From assembly GCA_021107435.1 (NCBI GenBank), contig JAIOSV010000031.1, forward strand, positions 1-64,000: a DNA stretch of 64,000 bases. Direction: 5' to 3'. The translations under genes were made by a program, and so were the position numbers. Source of the stretch: Candidatus Sabulitectum sp. Lineage in GTDB: Bacteria; Fermentibacterota; Fermentibacteria; Fermentibacterales; JCC-6. The stretch's first letter is position 1. Every line of letters begins with the position of its first letter. The notes under the pieces were generated by a model. It was given only the letters and a program-made list of their open reading frames with translations. It did not search any database and was not told where the DNA came from. Shown here in pieces: positions 7,533 to 16,642 of the stretch.

Positions 7533-8813
7533 CTAATCGGTGAACGGGTAGTGCTGTTCACCAATGACCACTGGCGGTATCATTCCGGCACCTTTCCGCT
7601 CTGGTGTACCAATGCGCAGCATATTTGAGAAAAGCTCCAGAGGACGCCAGTTCCAGCGGAAGTCCTTCAGAGGTTTTACAATCTTTCCGTTCTCCACCAG
7701 GAACACACCGTCACGGGTCATTCCAGTCAGTTTCAGCGTTTTCTGGTCAACAAATCGTATGTACCAGAATCTCCTGATGAGAATTCCCTTATCCACGCCG
7801 GCAATAAGGTCTTCAATGGTTCCTTCGCCCCCGTCCATATCAATGGTTTCAGGGATGAAAAGGGGAGCTCTGCCGGTTTTCTCTGCTGTAAATCTGTCAC
7901 AGGGCAGTTTCTTTAAAACACCTTTCTCAAACCACACAACATCTTCAGCCGGCAGCCCTTCTTCATTGAAAGAATTACCGGGGCGTCCGCCCAGAAGCGA
8001 TGAAGAAAGATTAAAGCCTTCTCCAGCCATTTTCTTCCCCTCCATACCACTGAATACAGAAGTTCCCTCATCAGCAGTACGGGCATCCATTATCCAGGGC
8101 AGGAACATCAGCAGATTCCAGGTTGCCTCGGGTTCCAGAATAATCTTGTAATCTCCCGGTTCCACCTCAACAGCATTCTCGTTCAGCCTGGTCTGCTCTA
8201 CCACTGACGCAACAGCTTCATTTATGCTCAGTTCACTCCAGGCGGTTCCTGAAAGGGTTTTGTAACTGGATGCAAGCCCCTTATCCATGGTAAAAGAAAA
8301 ACCGGCAGAAGTTGACCTGTGTGCGGCGAGATTACCTGTGGAGGTTGCCAGGGCAGTCTTATTGTTCAGCATCCAGCAGATCCCGGCAGTCTGCAGACCG
8401 TTCTTCTCGGCAGTATCGATAGCTTTACCAACAGCTTCCATTCTTGGGGTTGAGGGACACTTTGAAGAAAATTCATCCCAGGCCTCTTCAATAACAGGGT
8501 AAACCTGTCCTTCCTGTACGGGAGACATATACTCGGGATAGGGAGCTGATGTTTCGAGCAAGCCTCTGGCCTCGGACGCGATACCGGGAAGAGCATGAAT
8601 ATCAATTCTCTGGGAAGTGATTGTGGCCTGCTTCTCTCCATCCCCCACTGTAAGCTGAAGTTCTCTTTTGAAAACATCAAGGTTCTGAGTTATCCTGTTC
8701 TGGCCGAACCGCACAGATGCGTTTCTACTTTCGGTGAGAACAGCAATGGCATCGCGTGTACCGGCAGCCTTAACTGCGGCCTGTACAAAATCAAGCATTT
8801 CCTGTTTTGTCAT
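7533..8813 (-). CDS. tldE: TldE/PmbA-family subunit of the TldD/E metalloprotease
   Basis: This 426-residue protein is of the PmbA/TldE family, the non-catalytic partner of TldD. The heterodimer degrades unfolded peptides and matures some ribosomally made peptides in the cytoplasm. Visible family features are the N-terminal SVRFGQNRITQN region, the glycine-rich centre and the conserved C-terminal LKLTGMTRDGVFLVENGKI block. It lacks the zinc-binding HExxxH, as expected for TldE. The ATG overlaps the tldD stop by one base (TAATG), indicating coupled translation. The pair follows an rseC-like gene. Confidence 0.88.
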   Translation of the reverse strand: MTKQEMLDFVQAAVKAAGTRDAIAVLTESRNASVRFGQNRITQNLDVFKRELQLTVGDGEKQATITSQRIDIHALPGIASEARGLLETSAPYPEYMSPVQEGQVYPVIEEAWDEFSSKCPSTPRMEAVGKAIDTAEKNGLQTAGICWMLNNKTALATSTGNLAAHRSTSAGFSFTMDKGLASSYKTLSGTAWSELSINEAVASVVEQTRLNENAVEVEPGDYKIILEPEATWNLLMFLPWIMDARTADEGTSVFSGMEGKKMAGEGFNLSSSLLGGRPGNSFNEEGLPAEDVVWFEKGVLKKLPCDRFTAEKTGRAPLFIPETIDMDGGEGTIEDLIAGVDKGILIRRFWYIRFVDQKTLKLTGMTRDGVFLVENGKIVKPLKDFRWNWRPLELFSNMLRIGTPERKGAGMIPPVVIGEQHYPFTD

Positions 8814-10246
8814 TATTTGCCACCTCCAACTTCAACGCCTCTGAACCGGCTGTAGCTTGCTCCGTGAGTCATTCTGGCAGACTGACCGGGCTCACCCTTG
8901 CCGCAGGTAAGAAGACCCATTGTGCGGAAGTACTTTTTGTCAGCTATTCCGTCAAGCGAACCCCAGAATTCAGGTGTTCTGCTTCTGTAGATTACTTTCT
9001 TCAGAGGTCTGACTTTCTTCCCGTTTTTTATTTCCCAGAAGAGGTCTCCGCCAAACTGAAAGTTCTCTCTTCTCTGGTCGATGGAAAATGATCCCCTGCC
9101 TTCAATCCAGATTCCGTGATTGATTTCTGAAGCGAGATCCTCCGGGGTTACACCGTTTTCAGGTGCTTCCAGATAGAAGTTCGGCTGTCTGTTGATAGGG
9201 AAACACTGGGCATTCATTGCCCGGCAGCAGCCTGTGCTTGCTTTTTTTCCTATAAGAAAGGCCGTCTCGCGAACAGAACCAAATTCTTGAAAAATACCGT
9301 TCTTCACAGTGTACCATTTTTGACCCGGTACCATGTCATCGTCCCAGCCCCAGGTTGCAACTCCAAAAGGCAGTGTGTTGTCTGCCAGCAGGTTAACCAT
9401 ATCAGAGCCGTAACGAAGATTTCCCTGATCGGTAATATTTACGAAAGTTCTTCCAGCCATATTGGCTTCCCAGCCAAGGGCGCGATCGCTTTCTGTGGGG
9501 TGACCGACCGACTCGTGCATGGTGAGACTAAGGTGAAGACCGTCCAGAATCAGATCCATCTCCCCGGATGGACTCTCGTCTGCAAGAACCTTCATAAGAG
9601 CTTCTTCTCTGGCCCTCTCTCCCCAGGATTCGATACCCGATTCCTCGACCCATTCCCATCCTGCAATTCTGGCACCGTCCTGAAGCATACGGCTCTGGGC
9701 ATCACCACCGGCAACAGCTGTCGCCATAAGAGTGGGCTGTGTAAATATCAGGTCAGTTTCAATAAGATCGCCACGGGTAGTTCCTATGATTCTATCCCGC
9801 TTCTCAAACCATAGCTGAGCATAACTGCTTTTAATCCGGGGATCCTTCATCATGTCATCTGAAGCCTTCTGGAGAATGGTAATTTTGTCTTCACGGGAAA
9901 CCTCGAATGGATCCTTTCGACAGGGGCCAGAGTAAACTCCCTGCTGAATATCCAGAGGGGCAAGTTTAATCTTTCCCCGGCTTCCGGCAGCCCTTGCAAT
10001 ATCAACTGCTCTTTCCACAACAGCTTCAATGTCATCATTATTGAGGCCGGTGCACGCGGCAAACCCCCAGCTGCCGTTAACCAGAGCCCTTATCCCTACA
10101 CCTTCGGCCTCAACCGTCCTGCAGTCATCAAGTCTTGCGTTCCGGAAATCCGTATTTTCCGTGCGAATCAACTCCGCCCTGACATCACCGTAATCAACAC
10201 CGATATCCTTCAGGATTTCAACCGCTCTCTGAACCAGCTGTTTCAC
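8813..10246 (-). CDS. tldD: TldD metalloprotease, catalytic subunit
   Basis: This 477-residue TldD has the zinc motif HESVGH (HExxxH) at about residues 244-249 followed by PTESDRALG, diagnostic for the family. The C-terminal half carries the conserved NFYLEAPENG and GRGSFSIDQRRENFQFGG segments. It is predicted to form a protease with TldE, feeding extended peptides into the barrel. The GTG start overlaps the rseC-like stop by four bases (GTGA). Length is normal. No peptide precursor gene is evident in the window, so housekeeping peptide turnover is the default role. Confidence 0.92.
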   Translation of the reverse strand: MKQLVQRAVEILKDIGVDYGDVRAELIRTENTDFRNARLDDCRTVEAEGVGIRALVNGSWGFAACTGLNNDDIEAVVERAVDIARAAGSRGKIKLAPLDIQQGVYSGPCRKDPFEVSREDKITILQKASDDMMKDPRIKSSYAQLWFEKRDRIIGTTRGDLIETDLIFTQPTLMATAVAGGDAQSRMLQDGARIAGWEWVEESGIESWGERAREEALMKVLADESPSGEMDLILDGLHLSLTMHESVGHPTESDRALGWEANMAGRTFVNITDQGNLRYGSDMVNLLADNTLPFGVATWGWDDDMVPGQKWYTVKNGIFQEFGSVRETAFLIGKKASTGCCRAMNAQCFPINRQPNFYLEAPENGVTPEDLASEINHGIWIEGRGSFSIDQRRENFQFGGDLFWEIKNGKKVRPLKKVIYRSRTPEFWGSLDGIADKKYFRTMGLLTCGKGEPGQSARMTHGASYSRFRGVEVGGGK

Positions 10247-10683
10247 TTTGTCACTTCCTCTTCACTGCATTTCGCAAGTATTCTTGTCATTCTCATTCTG
10301 TATGATGCTCGTTTGCCCAGAGTTCTGTTTACACTGAGAGCAATTAACATCCCAACTGCCAGACCTGATACTGCGCCGATAGCTCCCTGTGTACTGCCTG
10401 CTGGCATCATTATCCAGTATCCCGCAATCAACAGCGCCACTGGCACCATAAATGTCAAACCAATGATCTGCATGGTAACAGACACCGGCAGCTCAAGCTC
10501 AACCACATCCCCCACCGAAACTCCCAGTACATTCTCGGTGGTAATTATCTTCTCTTCAGGTCTTGATCCTGTGATGGACAAACAGCTTTCCCGGGATGCG
10601 CAGACACTGCAACCCTCGCCTCCACCAACTGCAATCTTTGCATGGCCATCCACCAGCTCCCGTACAACTCCTCGCTGAATCAT
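10243..10683 (-). CDS. RseC/MucC-family membrane protein
   Basis: This 146-residue protein has the SoxR-reducing/RseC family plan: an N-terminal domain with GGGEGCSVCASRESC (clustered cysteines at about residues 20-32), a beta-rich segment containing VSVGDVVELELP, two transmembrane helices (about 70-115) and a basic C-terminal tail. Relatives modulate envelope stress (RseC) or help the Rnf-like complex that reduces SoxR. Neither sigma-E nor Rnf genes are in the window, so the role is open. It opens the rseC-tldD-tldE operon. The ATG follows GGAGGTGGAGA and the stop overlaps tldD. Confidence 0.8.
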   Translation of the reverse strand: MIQRGVVRELVDGHAKIAVGGGEGCSVCASRESCLSITGSRPEEKIITTENVLGVSVGDVVELELPVSVTMQIIGLTFMVPVALLIAGYWIMMPAGSTQGAIGAVSGLAVGMLIALSVNRTLGKRASYRMRMTRILAKCSEEEVTK

Positions 10684-10752
10684 TCTCCACCTCCCTGTCA
10701 GGGCAATGTAATTAATACAGCAGTGGTTGTCACACAGCTGCTGAAAAACAGG

Positions 10753-13329
10753 TCACAGCCTGGTGAATTTCCTCGCAGTTAAATTTCCGGCGCTCTGCAG
10801 CACAAGGAAATAAACTCCTGCCGGAGATTCGTACGGGATCTCGACTGATTGACTTCCTGTGGCTGCATCCATCAGTCCATGATCCGTAACAATCCTGCCG
10901 GAGAGATCCATCACAAAAACCCTCACTGGCCAGGTCATGGATGTAAACTTGAAATAGACGCTGCCTGACATAATCGGGTTCGGGTATACGGCAGTCAATT
11001 TTAAGGGTTGTCCTCCTGCTCCCCAGAGCCTGTTGGGCTCTCCGGGAGTTCCCGGAAAAGGTGCCAGTTCCCAGGAGGCTGAGTTCTCACAGGGAAGAGA
11101 CGAAGCAATAAGGCCAAGAACTCCCGTCCGGCCTGGTGGAGAATACTCATTCATATTCCATGCAACACTTAGCAGTTTCCTGCCTGTTCTATCAAAAACT
11201 GTAATGAAATCAATTTCCGAGTCAAGGCCAAACCCCAATCCCGGCAAAGAGGTCTTGCAATCAGAAAAACAAGACTGAAAAAGGTAAGGATCTCGAACCA
11301 GCACGCAAAAATCATTCGGTTCCATAACTGTGTTCATGGGAATCATGCATTCGTTTCCCTCAGAGTCGGACAGAATGAAACCTCCAATATCAAGAACGGT
11401 ATCAGCGGGGTTGTAAAACTCTATCCAGTCGCCACTGTTGAATTCAGAGCTGCGCATACAGTTGATCTCCGTGAGTATTACAGCAGATACCGCCAGTTCC
11501 ACATCTCCCTCCCCCGGCACTGGTCTCTCCCACAGCTCTCCCCAGCCGGGATCCAGCATAGTGAGTATGCTGCCGCCCGGCGGGGGACCGGTACAATTGC
11601 CCAGAGCATTTCTCATTGGAAATTCACTCTGAAACAGGGAAAAGGAGTTTGTCAGAAAGAGGCTGTCTCCAGCACAAAACACTGTTGAAGAAGGAACAAA
11701 TATTCTGTGTGGTGAATCCCCGAAAACAAAGACACAGCATGATATGTCAATATCAGTCTCACTGTCATTCACAACAGGCAAAGCCCAGAGTTTCGGACCG
11801 TATATTTGAGGTGGCAATATCGAGAAATCGCAATCCGCGCCACCGCCGGGAGGTGAGCTTCCTGAAGCAAGTTTTACAACACTGGGATGGGCACAACGCA
11901 TATACGGATACATCGCAAGACTGTAGGAAGGATGAAAGAAATACTGTCGTTCTCCACTTGGTGTGTTGAATAGAATAGAAAGGGGGCAGTGATTTACCCC
12001 ATCAGGCATTACAAACTCAGCAGTCCATGCCAATTCTTCAAATCCAGGCACTGGCTTCATTGTAAGGAAGTGGCTTTGCCAGCCCTCAATCCATTTCAGG
12101 CTGGCTTTCTCAAAAGGTCTGTCTATCAGTACTCTGACTTGAGTAGTATCACCGGGATACAGCCAGGGATTTTGTATCTCAAGTTCAATGACCAATGCTG
12201 TTTCCGGCATGGGCAAATTCTCTGAGAGAAATGCACCTCTCTCTGCGACAAACCAGATCAAATCGTCGTATGCCTGATCTATCTCTTCCTGAGACCAGGG
12301 AGACAGAGGGTCATCGTACAAATCATATCTGATTTCATTGTAGATTGAATCCAGCAGCAGGGGAATCTCATTAGAAAGCAGTCCAGCCGCCTGATTCATG
12401 TATGTTTCAAAGAGAACCATATTTTCAGGGGAAAGAATAAGCCTCTGGTAAAGAGAGTTGGCCCTGAATAGTACGAGGTAAGTGTTATCAACAAGTCCAG
12501 GATAAAACGACCCATTCCCGCCTCCGCCAAGACATATCCCCCTGTCCCATGGAAAGACTCTCCAGCGTCCATCGGAACCAATACTTAAATAGTAGTTATT
12601 TGATCCGGAATCCATTTCCATAAGAGCAAGATTAACCGCATAGTATCCCATGATATTCGCTTCATCCACGGGGAGGGGTGCCGCTCCTGCATTGATGCAG
12701 TCAATGAAGTTCTCCAGAAGAGCAATGTTTACTTCACTATCAACCTGGGGTCTGTATGCAAATTCATGATATGTACCGGAAGGAACCCACATAAACCTCG
12801 CAGTCTGTTCATGCGCCTTAAAAACAGCGACTGGACTGTATCCGCAGCGCTGAAAATAATATGAATCAACCCTTTCAATATCCAGGTAAATGCCCAGGTA
12901 CTCTTCATTGACATACAATTTTGAATATGTGGTTTGCGATGCTGGAAGCCCCATAAGCTCTGAGGTTCGCATGGCAATACAATTACGCATCATACCGGGA
13001 TCCATATACTCTGAATTCAGATTCAGCCTTTCTCTTCCCAGCAGATTAGAGTCAAACATTGTTATCGCCCAGCTTTTTTTAGGGTACTCGACGGTGGATC
13101 TCCCGCGAAATCTGACAAGACAATCCGCTGTTCCGGCTGAACAATTCAATATGGCAGGATATTCCACAGGTGATGAGGGATTCGCATAAAGAGAATCAAG
13201 GAACTCAGGATCAATCGTTAGGTAATACTCCTCCAGCCCGATTGCAATTCCCTGTACTGCAAATAGAAGCAGCCCTGAAAGCATAGGGAGGCTGTGAAAG
13301 AACAACCTGATTCTCTGAAAATGTTTCAT
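10753..13329 (-). CDS. secreted CotH-like protein with lamin-tail and T9SS-type sorting domains
   Basis: This 858-residue protein has an N-terminal signal segment (LPMLSGLLLFAVQGIAIG). Residues about 35-400 form a CotH-like fold: LTIDPEFLDSLYANP, VRFRGRSTVEYPKKSW, RLNLNSEYMDPGMMRN, NEEYLGIYLDIERVDSYYF and WRVFPWDRGICLG. Bacillus CotH is an atypical protein kinase with such motifs; activity here is unproven. A beta-sandwich follows, then a lamin-tail-like domain (LTEINCMRSSEFNSGDWIEF, about 640-720). The end (AVYPNPIMSGSVYF through GVYFLVLQSAGNLTARKF) is a Por-secretion/T9SS type A sorting domain. It is probably exported and anchored or released at the surface. No good Shine-Dalgarno is visible before the ATG. 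Confidence 0.85.
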   Translation of the reverse strand: MKHFQRIRLFFHSLPMLSGLLLFAVQGIAIGLEEYYLTIDPEFLDSLYANPSSPVEYPAILNCSAGTADCLVRFRGRSTVEYPKKSWAITMFDSNLLGRERLNLNSEYMDPGMMRNCIAMRTSELMGLPASQTTYSKLYVNEEYLGIYLDIERVDSYYFQRCGYSPVAVFKAHEQTARFMWVPSGTYHEFAYRPQVDSEVNIALLENFIDCINAGAAPLPVDEANIMGYYAVNLALMEMDSGSNNYYLSIGSDGRWRVFPWDRGICLGGGGNGSFYPGLVDNTYLVLFRANSLYQRLILSPENMVLFETYMNQAAGLLSNEIPLLLDSIYNEIRYDLYDDPLSPWSQEEIDQAYDDLIWFVAERGAFLSENLPMPETALVIELEIQNPWLYPGDTTQVRVLIDRPFEKASLKWIEGWQSHFLTMKPVPGFEELAWTAEFVMPDGVNHCPLSILFNTPSGERQYFFHPSYSLAMYPYMRCAHPSVVKLASGSSPPGGGADCDFSILPPQIYGPKLWALPVVNDSETDIDISCCVFVFGDSPHRIFVPSSTVFCAGDSLFLTNSFSLFQSEFPMRNALGNCTGPPPGGSILTMLDPGWGELWERPVPGEGDVELAVSAVILTEINCMRSSEFNSGDWIEFYNPADTVLDIGGFILSDSEGNECMIPMNTVMEPNDFCVLVRDPYLFQSCFSDCKTSLPGLGFGLDSEIDFITVFDRTGRKLLSVAWNMNEYSPPGRTGVLGLIASSLPCENSASWELAPFPGTPGEPNRLWGAGGQPLKLTAVYPNPIMSGSVYFKFTSMTWPVRVFVMDLSGRIVTDHGLMDAATGSQSVEIPYESPAGVYFLVLQSAGNLTARKFTRL

Positions 13330-13469
13330 GGTTCAAGAATACAGCGACTTAAGGATTTGTACAACATGAATACTACTTATAGAAACAACAGGTATTGCAC
13401 TCAACACAACGGCAGTGCCAGTGCAGACTATATTCTATAAAACAGCTGAGCAGAATGGAGGTTCAATAC

Positions 13470-13904
13470 GTGTCTGATTTCACAATTGGTGCCTTTGCGA
13501 TAATCTGTAATCAAGAGGATCAAGTATTACTGTCTCACAGAACAGATCATGATGTATGGAATATGCCGGGAGGAGGGGTGGAATCCGGTGAGTCGCCATG
13601 GGATGCAGTTGTCCGCGAGGTGCTTGAAGAAACCGGACTTGCTGTTGAAGTAAAACGCTTGATAGGTATTTACGCGAAAACCGATCAGAATGACATCGTT
13701 TTTTCTTTCGAGTGTTCTGTCATCGAAGGCAATCTTGTAACTACTGATGAATCGGATGAAAACGCATATTTCAAAGTAGATGAACTTCCCGAGAATCTCC
13801 TGACTAAACAACGAGAGAGGATCTTCGATTACTTCTCTAAACAGATACCGGTATATCTGAAGCAACAACTTGGAAGGAAAACCTTCAGCACCAAAAACCA
13901 GTGA
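13470..13904 (+). CDS. NUDIX hydrolase
   Basis: The frame opens earlier, but the GTG at 13470 is preferred: GGAGG sits nine bases upstream and the product (MSDFTIGAFAII...) starts exactly where NUDIX domains start. The 144-residue protein has a perfect NUDIX box, GVESGESPWDAVVREVLEET (G-x5-E-x7-REVLEET), which binds Mg2+ for hydrolysis of nucleoside-diphosphate-X compounds. The substrate cannot be told from sequence; the size fits MutT/ADP-ribose/NTP-type housecleaning enzymes. It is followed 71 bases later by an acetyltransferase on the same strand. Confidence 0.88.
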   Translation: MSDFTIGAFAIICNQEDQVLLSHRTDHDVWNMPGGGVESGESPWDAVVREVLEETGLAVEVKRLIGIYAKTDQNDIVFSFECSVIEGNLVTTDESDENAYFKVDELPENLLTKQRERIFDYFSKQIPVYLKQQLGRKTFSTKNQ

Positions 13905-13975
13905 GCGGAAACAAATGAAAAAGGTATCAGACAGGCGGAACTCTGGCAGATCATCTCTAAACAGAGAATGCACTG

Positions 13976-14770
13976 ATGAGCTTTGTTTACCTGGATGACA
14001 GGAAAGAGATAGAGAGATTCCTTCGCGGAAACACAGGCCTTCACCTCTACAGCATCGGAGATCTTGATGACTTCTTCTGGCCGTATACAACCTGGTTAGC
14101 CACAAGATCAGAAGGTAAGCTGGATTCGGTAGTACTTCTGTACTCCGGTGCCGGTTCTCATACTCTTCTGGCCATGTCGGATGATACTGAAAAAATGCGT
14201 AATCTGTTAAACTCTGCGGAAGATTCCCTGCCGGAATCTTTTCACGCGCACCTGAGCCCGGATCTGGAGTCTTTCTTCCAAAAAAACCATACTCTTGAGT
14301 CTCACGGGAAATACCACAGAATGATGCTGCACAGCAAGACAAAGATTGCCTCTTCTCAATGTGCGGAAGTCTGCCCGCTGATTCCTGATGATGTGGATGA
14401 ACTGCTTGAATTCTACAAGGAAAGCTATCCTGGAAACTGGTTTGATCCTCGAATGCTGCAAACAGGTCAATACTTCTGCATCAGGCAAAATGGCAAACTT
14501 GTCAGCGTGGCTGGAATTCATGTTTTTTCACCGGAATACAGAGTGGCTGCGCTGGGTAACATCGCAACCTTGCAGAAGTACAGAGGACGGGGCTACGGTA
14601 AACTGGTTACCTCTGCCCTCTGCCAATCCCTTTTAGGCAGAGTGGATCACATTGGTCTTAATGTAAAATGTGATAACAGCGCAGCGATTTCCTGCTACAA
14701 AGCACTTGGTTTTGAGATTGCGGCATCCTTTGGAGAGTTTTCTGTAAGGAGAAATCATGAAAAAGATTGA
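13976..14770 (+). CDS. GNAT-family N-acetyltransferase
   Basis: In this 264-residue protein, the C-terminal 130 residues form a GNAT fold. The acetyl-CoA pyrophosphate loop is YRGRGYGKLV (Q/R-x-x-G-x-G/A type, preceded by NIATLQK), with the downstream LNVKCDNSAAISCYKALGF motif. The N-terminal half (about 1-125, HLYSIGDLDDFFWPYTTW) resembles the extra domain of two-part GNAT proteins. The acceptor is unknown. The last 14 bases overlap the start of the lipoprotein gene, so the two are probably co-transcribed. Confidence 0.85.
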   Translation: MSFVYLDDRKEIERFLRGNTGLHLYSIGDLDDFFWPYTTWLATRSEGKLDSVVLLYSGAGSHTLLAMSDDTEKMRNLLNSAEDSLPESFHAHLSPDLESFFQKNHTLESHGKYHRMMLHSKTKIASSQCAEVCPLIPDDVDELLEFYKESYPGNWFDPRMLQTGQYFCIRQNGKLVSVAGIHVFSPEYRVAALGNIATLQKYRGRGYGKLVTSALCQSLLGRVDHIGLNVKCDNSAAISCYKALGFEIAASFGEFSVRRNHEKD

Positions 14771-15755
14771 TCTCAAAAAGGAAATGAAGTATCAAGTTTC
14801 AGTAATATTGCTGATTATGCTTCTTTCTTCGTGCTGGTCGGAAGATCCCAGCGGGCCTGAGTACAACACTGTTCCGGAGCATGACAGGAAGTACGGAATC
14901 TACTCCTTTGAAATCGAAAGCGGAGCGGTTGAACTGATATACAGCTCTGATAATTCAATTCACAGAATCCATGAGAACAATTCAGGTTCAAAAATAGTCT
15001 TCCAGGAGGATTTCGGAAATGATACCTTCCAGCACAGCGAAATATGTCTTATCAATCCGGATGGAACAGGCTATCAGCGACTCACTGATAACTCCTCTCT
15101 TGATGCCTATCCATCATGGTCTCCTGACGGCTCCAGAATTGTCTATCTGTCCTGGCCTGACTATCCTGATAACACGCTCGACATCTTCATCATGAATTCT
15201 GACGGTTCAAATCCTGTTGAATTGTATGATTCAGGTTATCACGACGCTGACTGCTGCTGGATGGGTTCAAAAATCGTGTTCACCCGGGAAAGCCAGATCT
15301 GGTTGATGGATGACAACGGCACAAACGCAGTACAGGTCACTGATTTCGAGCTTGCCGGACAGCAGGGAAGCGCGGATCTGCCATTCGGTGATTACGATCC
15401 CAGGATAGATCCATACGGTTCTGTTATCTCTTTTGACAGACTGATTGATGATCAGAACCCAAGTGGAAACTGGGATTTTTACACCATAAACTTTGACGGT
15501 ACCGGTGAATCCGCACTCACCGAAACAGGCTGGCAACAGTTTATCGCGGAATGGTCTCATTCGGGAAATCAGCTTCTTTTCACGGTTGCATCAATGAATG
15601 GAGAGGGTGTCTTTGATATGTACACAATGAGTCCTGACGGATCAAACCCTGTGAATATCACCCCGGCAAACTGGCCTGCGGAATTTCTCTGCTCTCATGG
15701 AATCTTCTCATACAACGATACAAAAATATATTTTGCAGGTGAATGGTGGGAATAG
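14757..15755 (+). CDS. lipoprotein with TolB-like beta-propeller repeats
   Basis: This 332-residue protein has a lipobox LLSSC near residues 22-26, so it is predicted to be lipidated and exported. The rest carries PD40/WD40-like propeller blades recognisable by ILMNPDG-type turns: CLINPDGTGYQRLTDNSS, SWSPDGSRIVYLS, IFIMNSDGSNPVEL, IWLMDDNGTNAVQVTD, FYTINFDGTGESALTE, MYTMSPDGSNPVNIT. Such propellers (as in TolB) mostly bind proteins or peptidoglycan-associated partners. The first ATG is chosen because AAGGAG lies five bases upstream, inside the end of the GNAT gene. It may be species-specific surface machinery; no catalytic motif is seen. Confidence 0.85.
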   Translation: MKKIDLKKEMKYQVSVILLIMLLSSCWSEDPSGPEYNTVPEHDRKYGIYSFEIESGAVELIYSSDNSIHRIHENNSGSKIVFQEDFGNDTFQHSEICLINPDGTGYQRLTDNSSLDAYPSWSPDGSRIVYLSWPDYPDNTLDIFIMNSDGSNPVELYDSGYHDADCCWMGSKIVFTRESQIWLMDDNGTNAVQVTDFELAGQQGSADLPFGDYDPRIDPYGSVISFDRLIDDQNPSGNWDFYTINFDGTGESALTETGWQQFIAEWSHSGNQLLFTVASMNGEGVFDMYTMSPDGSNPVNITPANWPAEFLCSHGIFSYNDTKIYFAGEWWE

Positions 15756-15784
15756 AGAAATAGTAGAAGAGGAAGGAGTAGACA

Positions 15785-16549
15785 ATCACCGAAAGTACAG
15801 TACCCCGATTGTCACTTGTGATTCCGGCATACAATGAACAGAACTACCTCCCCGCTCTGCTGAACTCTGTGGAAGCAGCAAGAACCAGCTACAGTAATTG
15901 CAGCAATTCTATTGAGGTAATAGTTGCGGACAACTGTTCCACAGACAAAACCACTGAAGTAGCTCTTTCACTGGGCTGCCGTGTAGTTCACGAAGAAAGG
16001 CGTATCATTGCCGCTGTCCGCAACGCCGGTGCCGCAGCAGCCACTGGTGAGATACTGATGTTTGTTGATGCAGACAGTTTGATTCATCGGGATACATTCA
16101 ATGCAGTAGAGAGCGCATTATCGGCCCCCGAGATTATCGGAGGAGCTACCGGGATTAAGATGGAAAGAATGTCTCCGGGTATTGCTCTGTCATATTGGGC
16201 CATGGTGCCAATGCTGTGGATGACGGGGATTGACACCGGTGTAGTTTTCTGCAGGCAGAAGGACTTCGCAGCCACAGGCGGATACAACGAACGAGTATTG
16301 TTTGCTGAAGACGTTCAATTCCTTATGAACCTGAAGCAACTGGGACGCTCCAGAGGTCAAAAGCTTATAAAACTGCATTCTGTCCGGGCAATAACCTCAG
16401 CAAGAAAATTCGATAGATACGGAGACTGGCACTACTTTCCTGTCCTTGCCAGAGGAATGTTGAGCATGTTCCTGCCAGCTGAACGATTTAACAGGTATGC
16501 CAGAAAATACTGGTATGAGAATCAAAGGGATGAACATGACCAGCCCTGA
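15785..16549 (+). CDS. family 2 glycosyltransferase with a probable AUC start
   Basis: The GT2 fold is clear: LVIPAYNEQNYL, VIVADNCSTDKT, the DXD-type MFVDADS and a later FAEDVQF acidic motif. It transfers a sugar from a nucleotide donor to an unknown acceptor. There is no ATG/GTG/TTG at a sensible place. A TTG at 15809 has no Shine-Dalgarno and would begin inside the first strand (MSLVIPAYNE). Instead, GGAAGGAG at 15771-15778 sits six bases before ATC at 15785, giving an N-terminus MTESTVPRLSLVIPAYNE, normal for this family, with an in-frame TAG at 15779. I therefore place the start at AUC. Hydrophobic residues near 135-150 may be membrane-associated. Confidence 0.78.
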   Translation: MTESTVPRLSLVIPAYNEQNYLPALLNSVEAARTSYSNCSNSIEVIVADNCSTDKTTEVALSLGCRVVHEERRIIAAVRNAGAAAATGEILMFVDADSLIHRDTFNAVESALSAPEIIGGATGIKMERMSPGIALSYWAMVPMLWMTGIDTGVVFCRQKDFAATGGYNERVLFAEDVQFLMNLKQLGRSRGQKLIKLHSVRAITSARKFDRYGDWHYFPVLARGMLSMFLPAERFNRYARKYWYENQRDEHDQP

Positions 16550-16569
16550 TTGCGATTGCGATAGAGCTA

Positions 16570-16598
16570 ATGACATAGAACGCAAATGATTATATAAT
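16570..16598 (+). promoter_or_regulatory. sigma-70-type promoter for the GGCT-like gene
   Basis: ATGACA (-35) and TATAAT (-10) are separated by 17 bases, about 45 bases before the GTG start at 16643. Confidence 0.6.
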
Positions 16599-16642
16599 AT
16601 TAAGTTGACACATAGGGGTTCAATCCGGCAAAGAGGGGGCTC

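Noticed and set aside
13527-14342. 271-codon open frame on the minus strand
   Set aside because: It is antisense to the NUDIX and GNAT genes, has no family-like sequence, and spans their spacer; a shadow of two clear genes.
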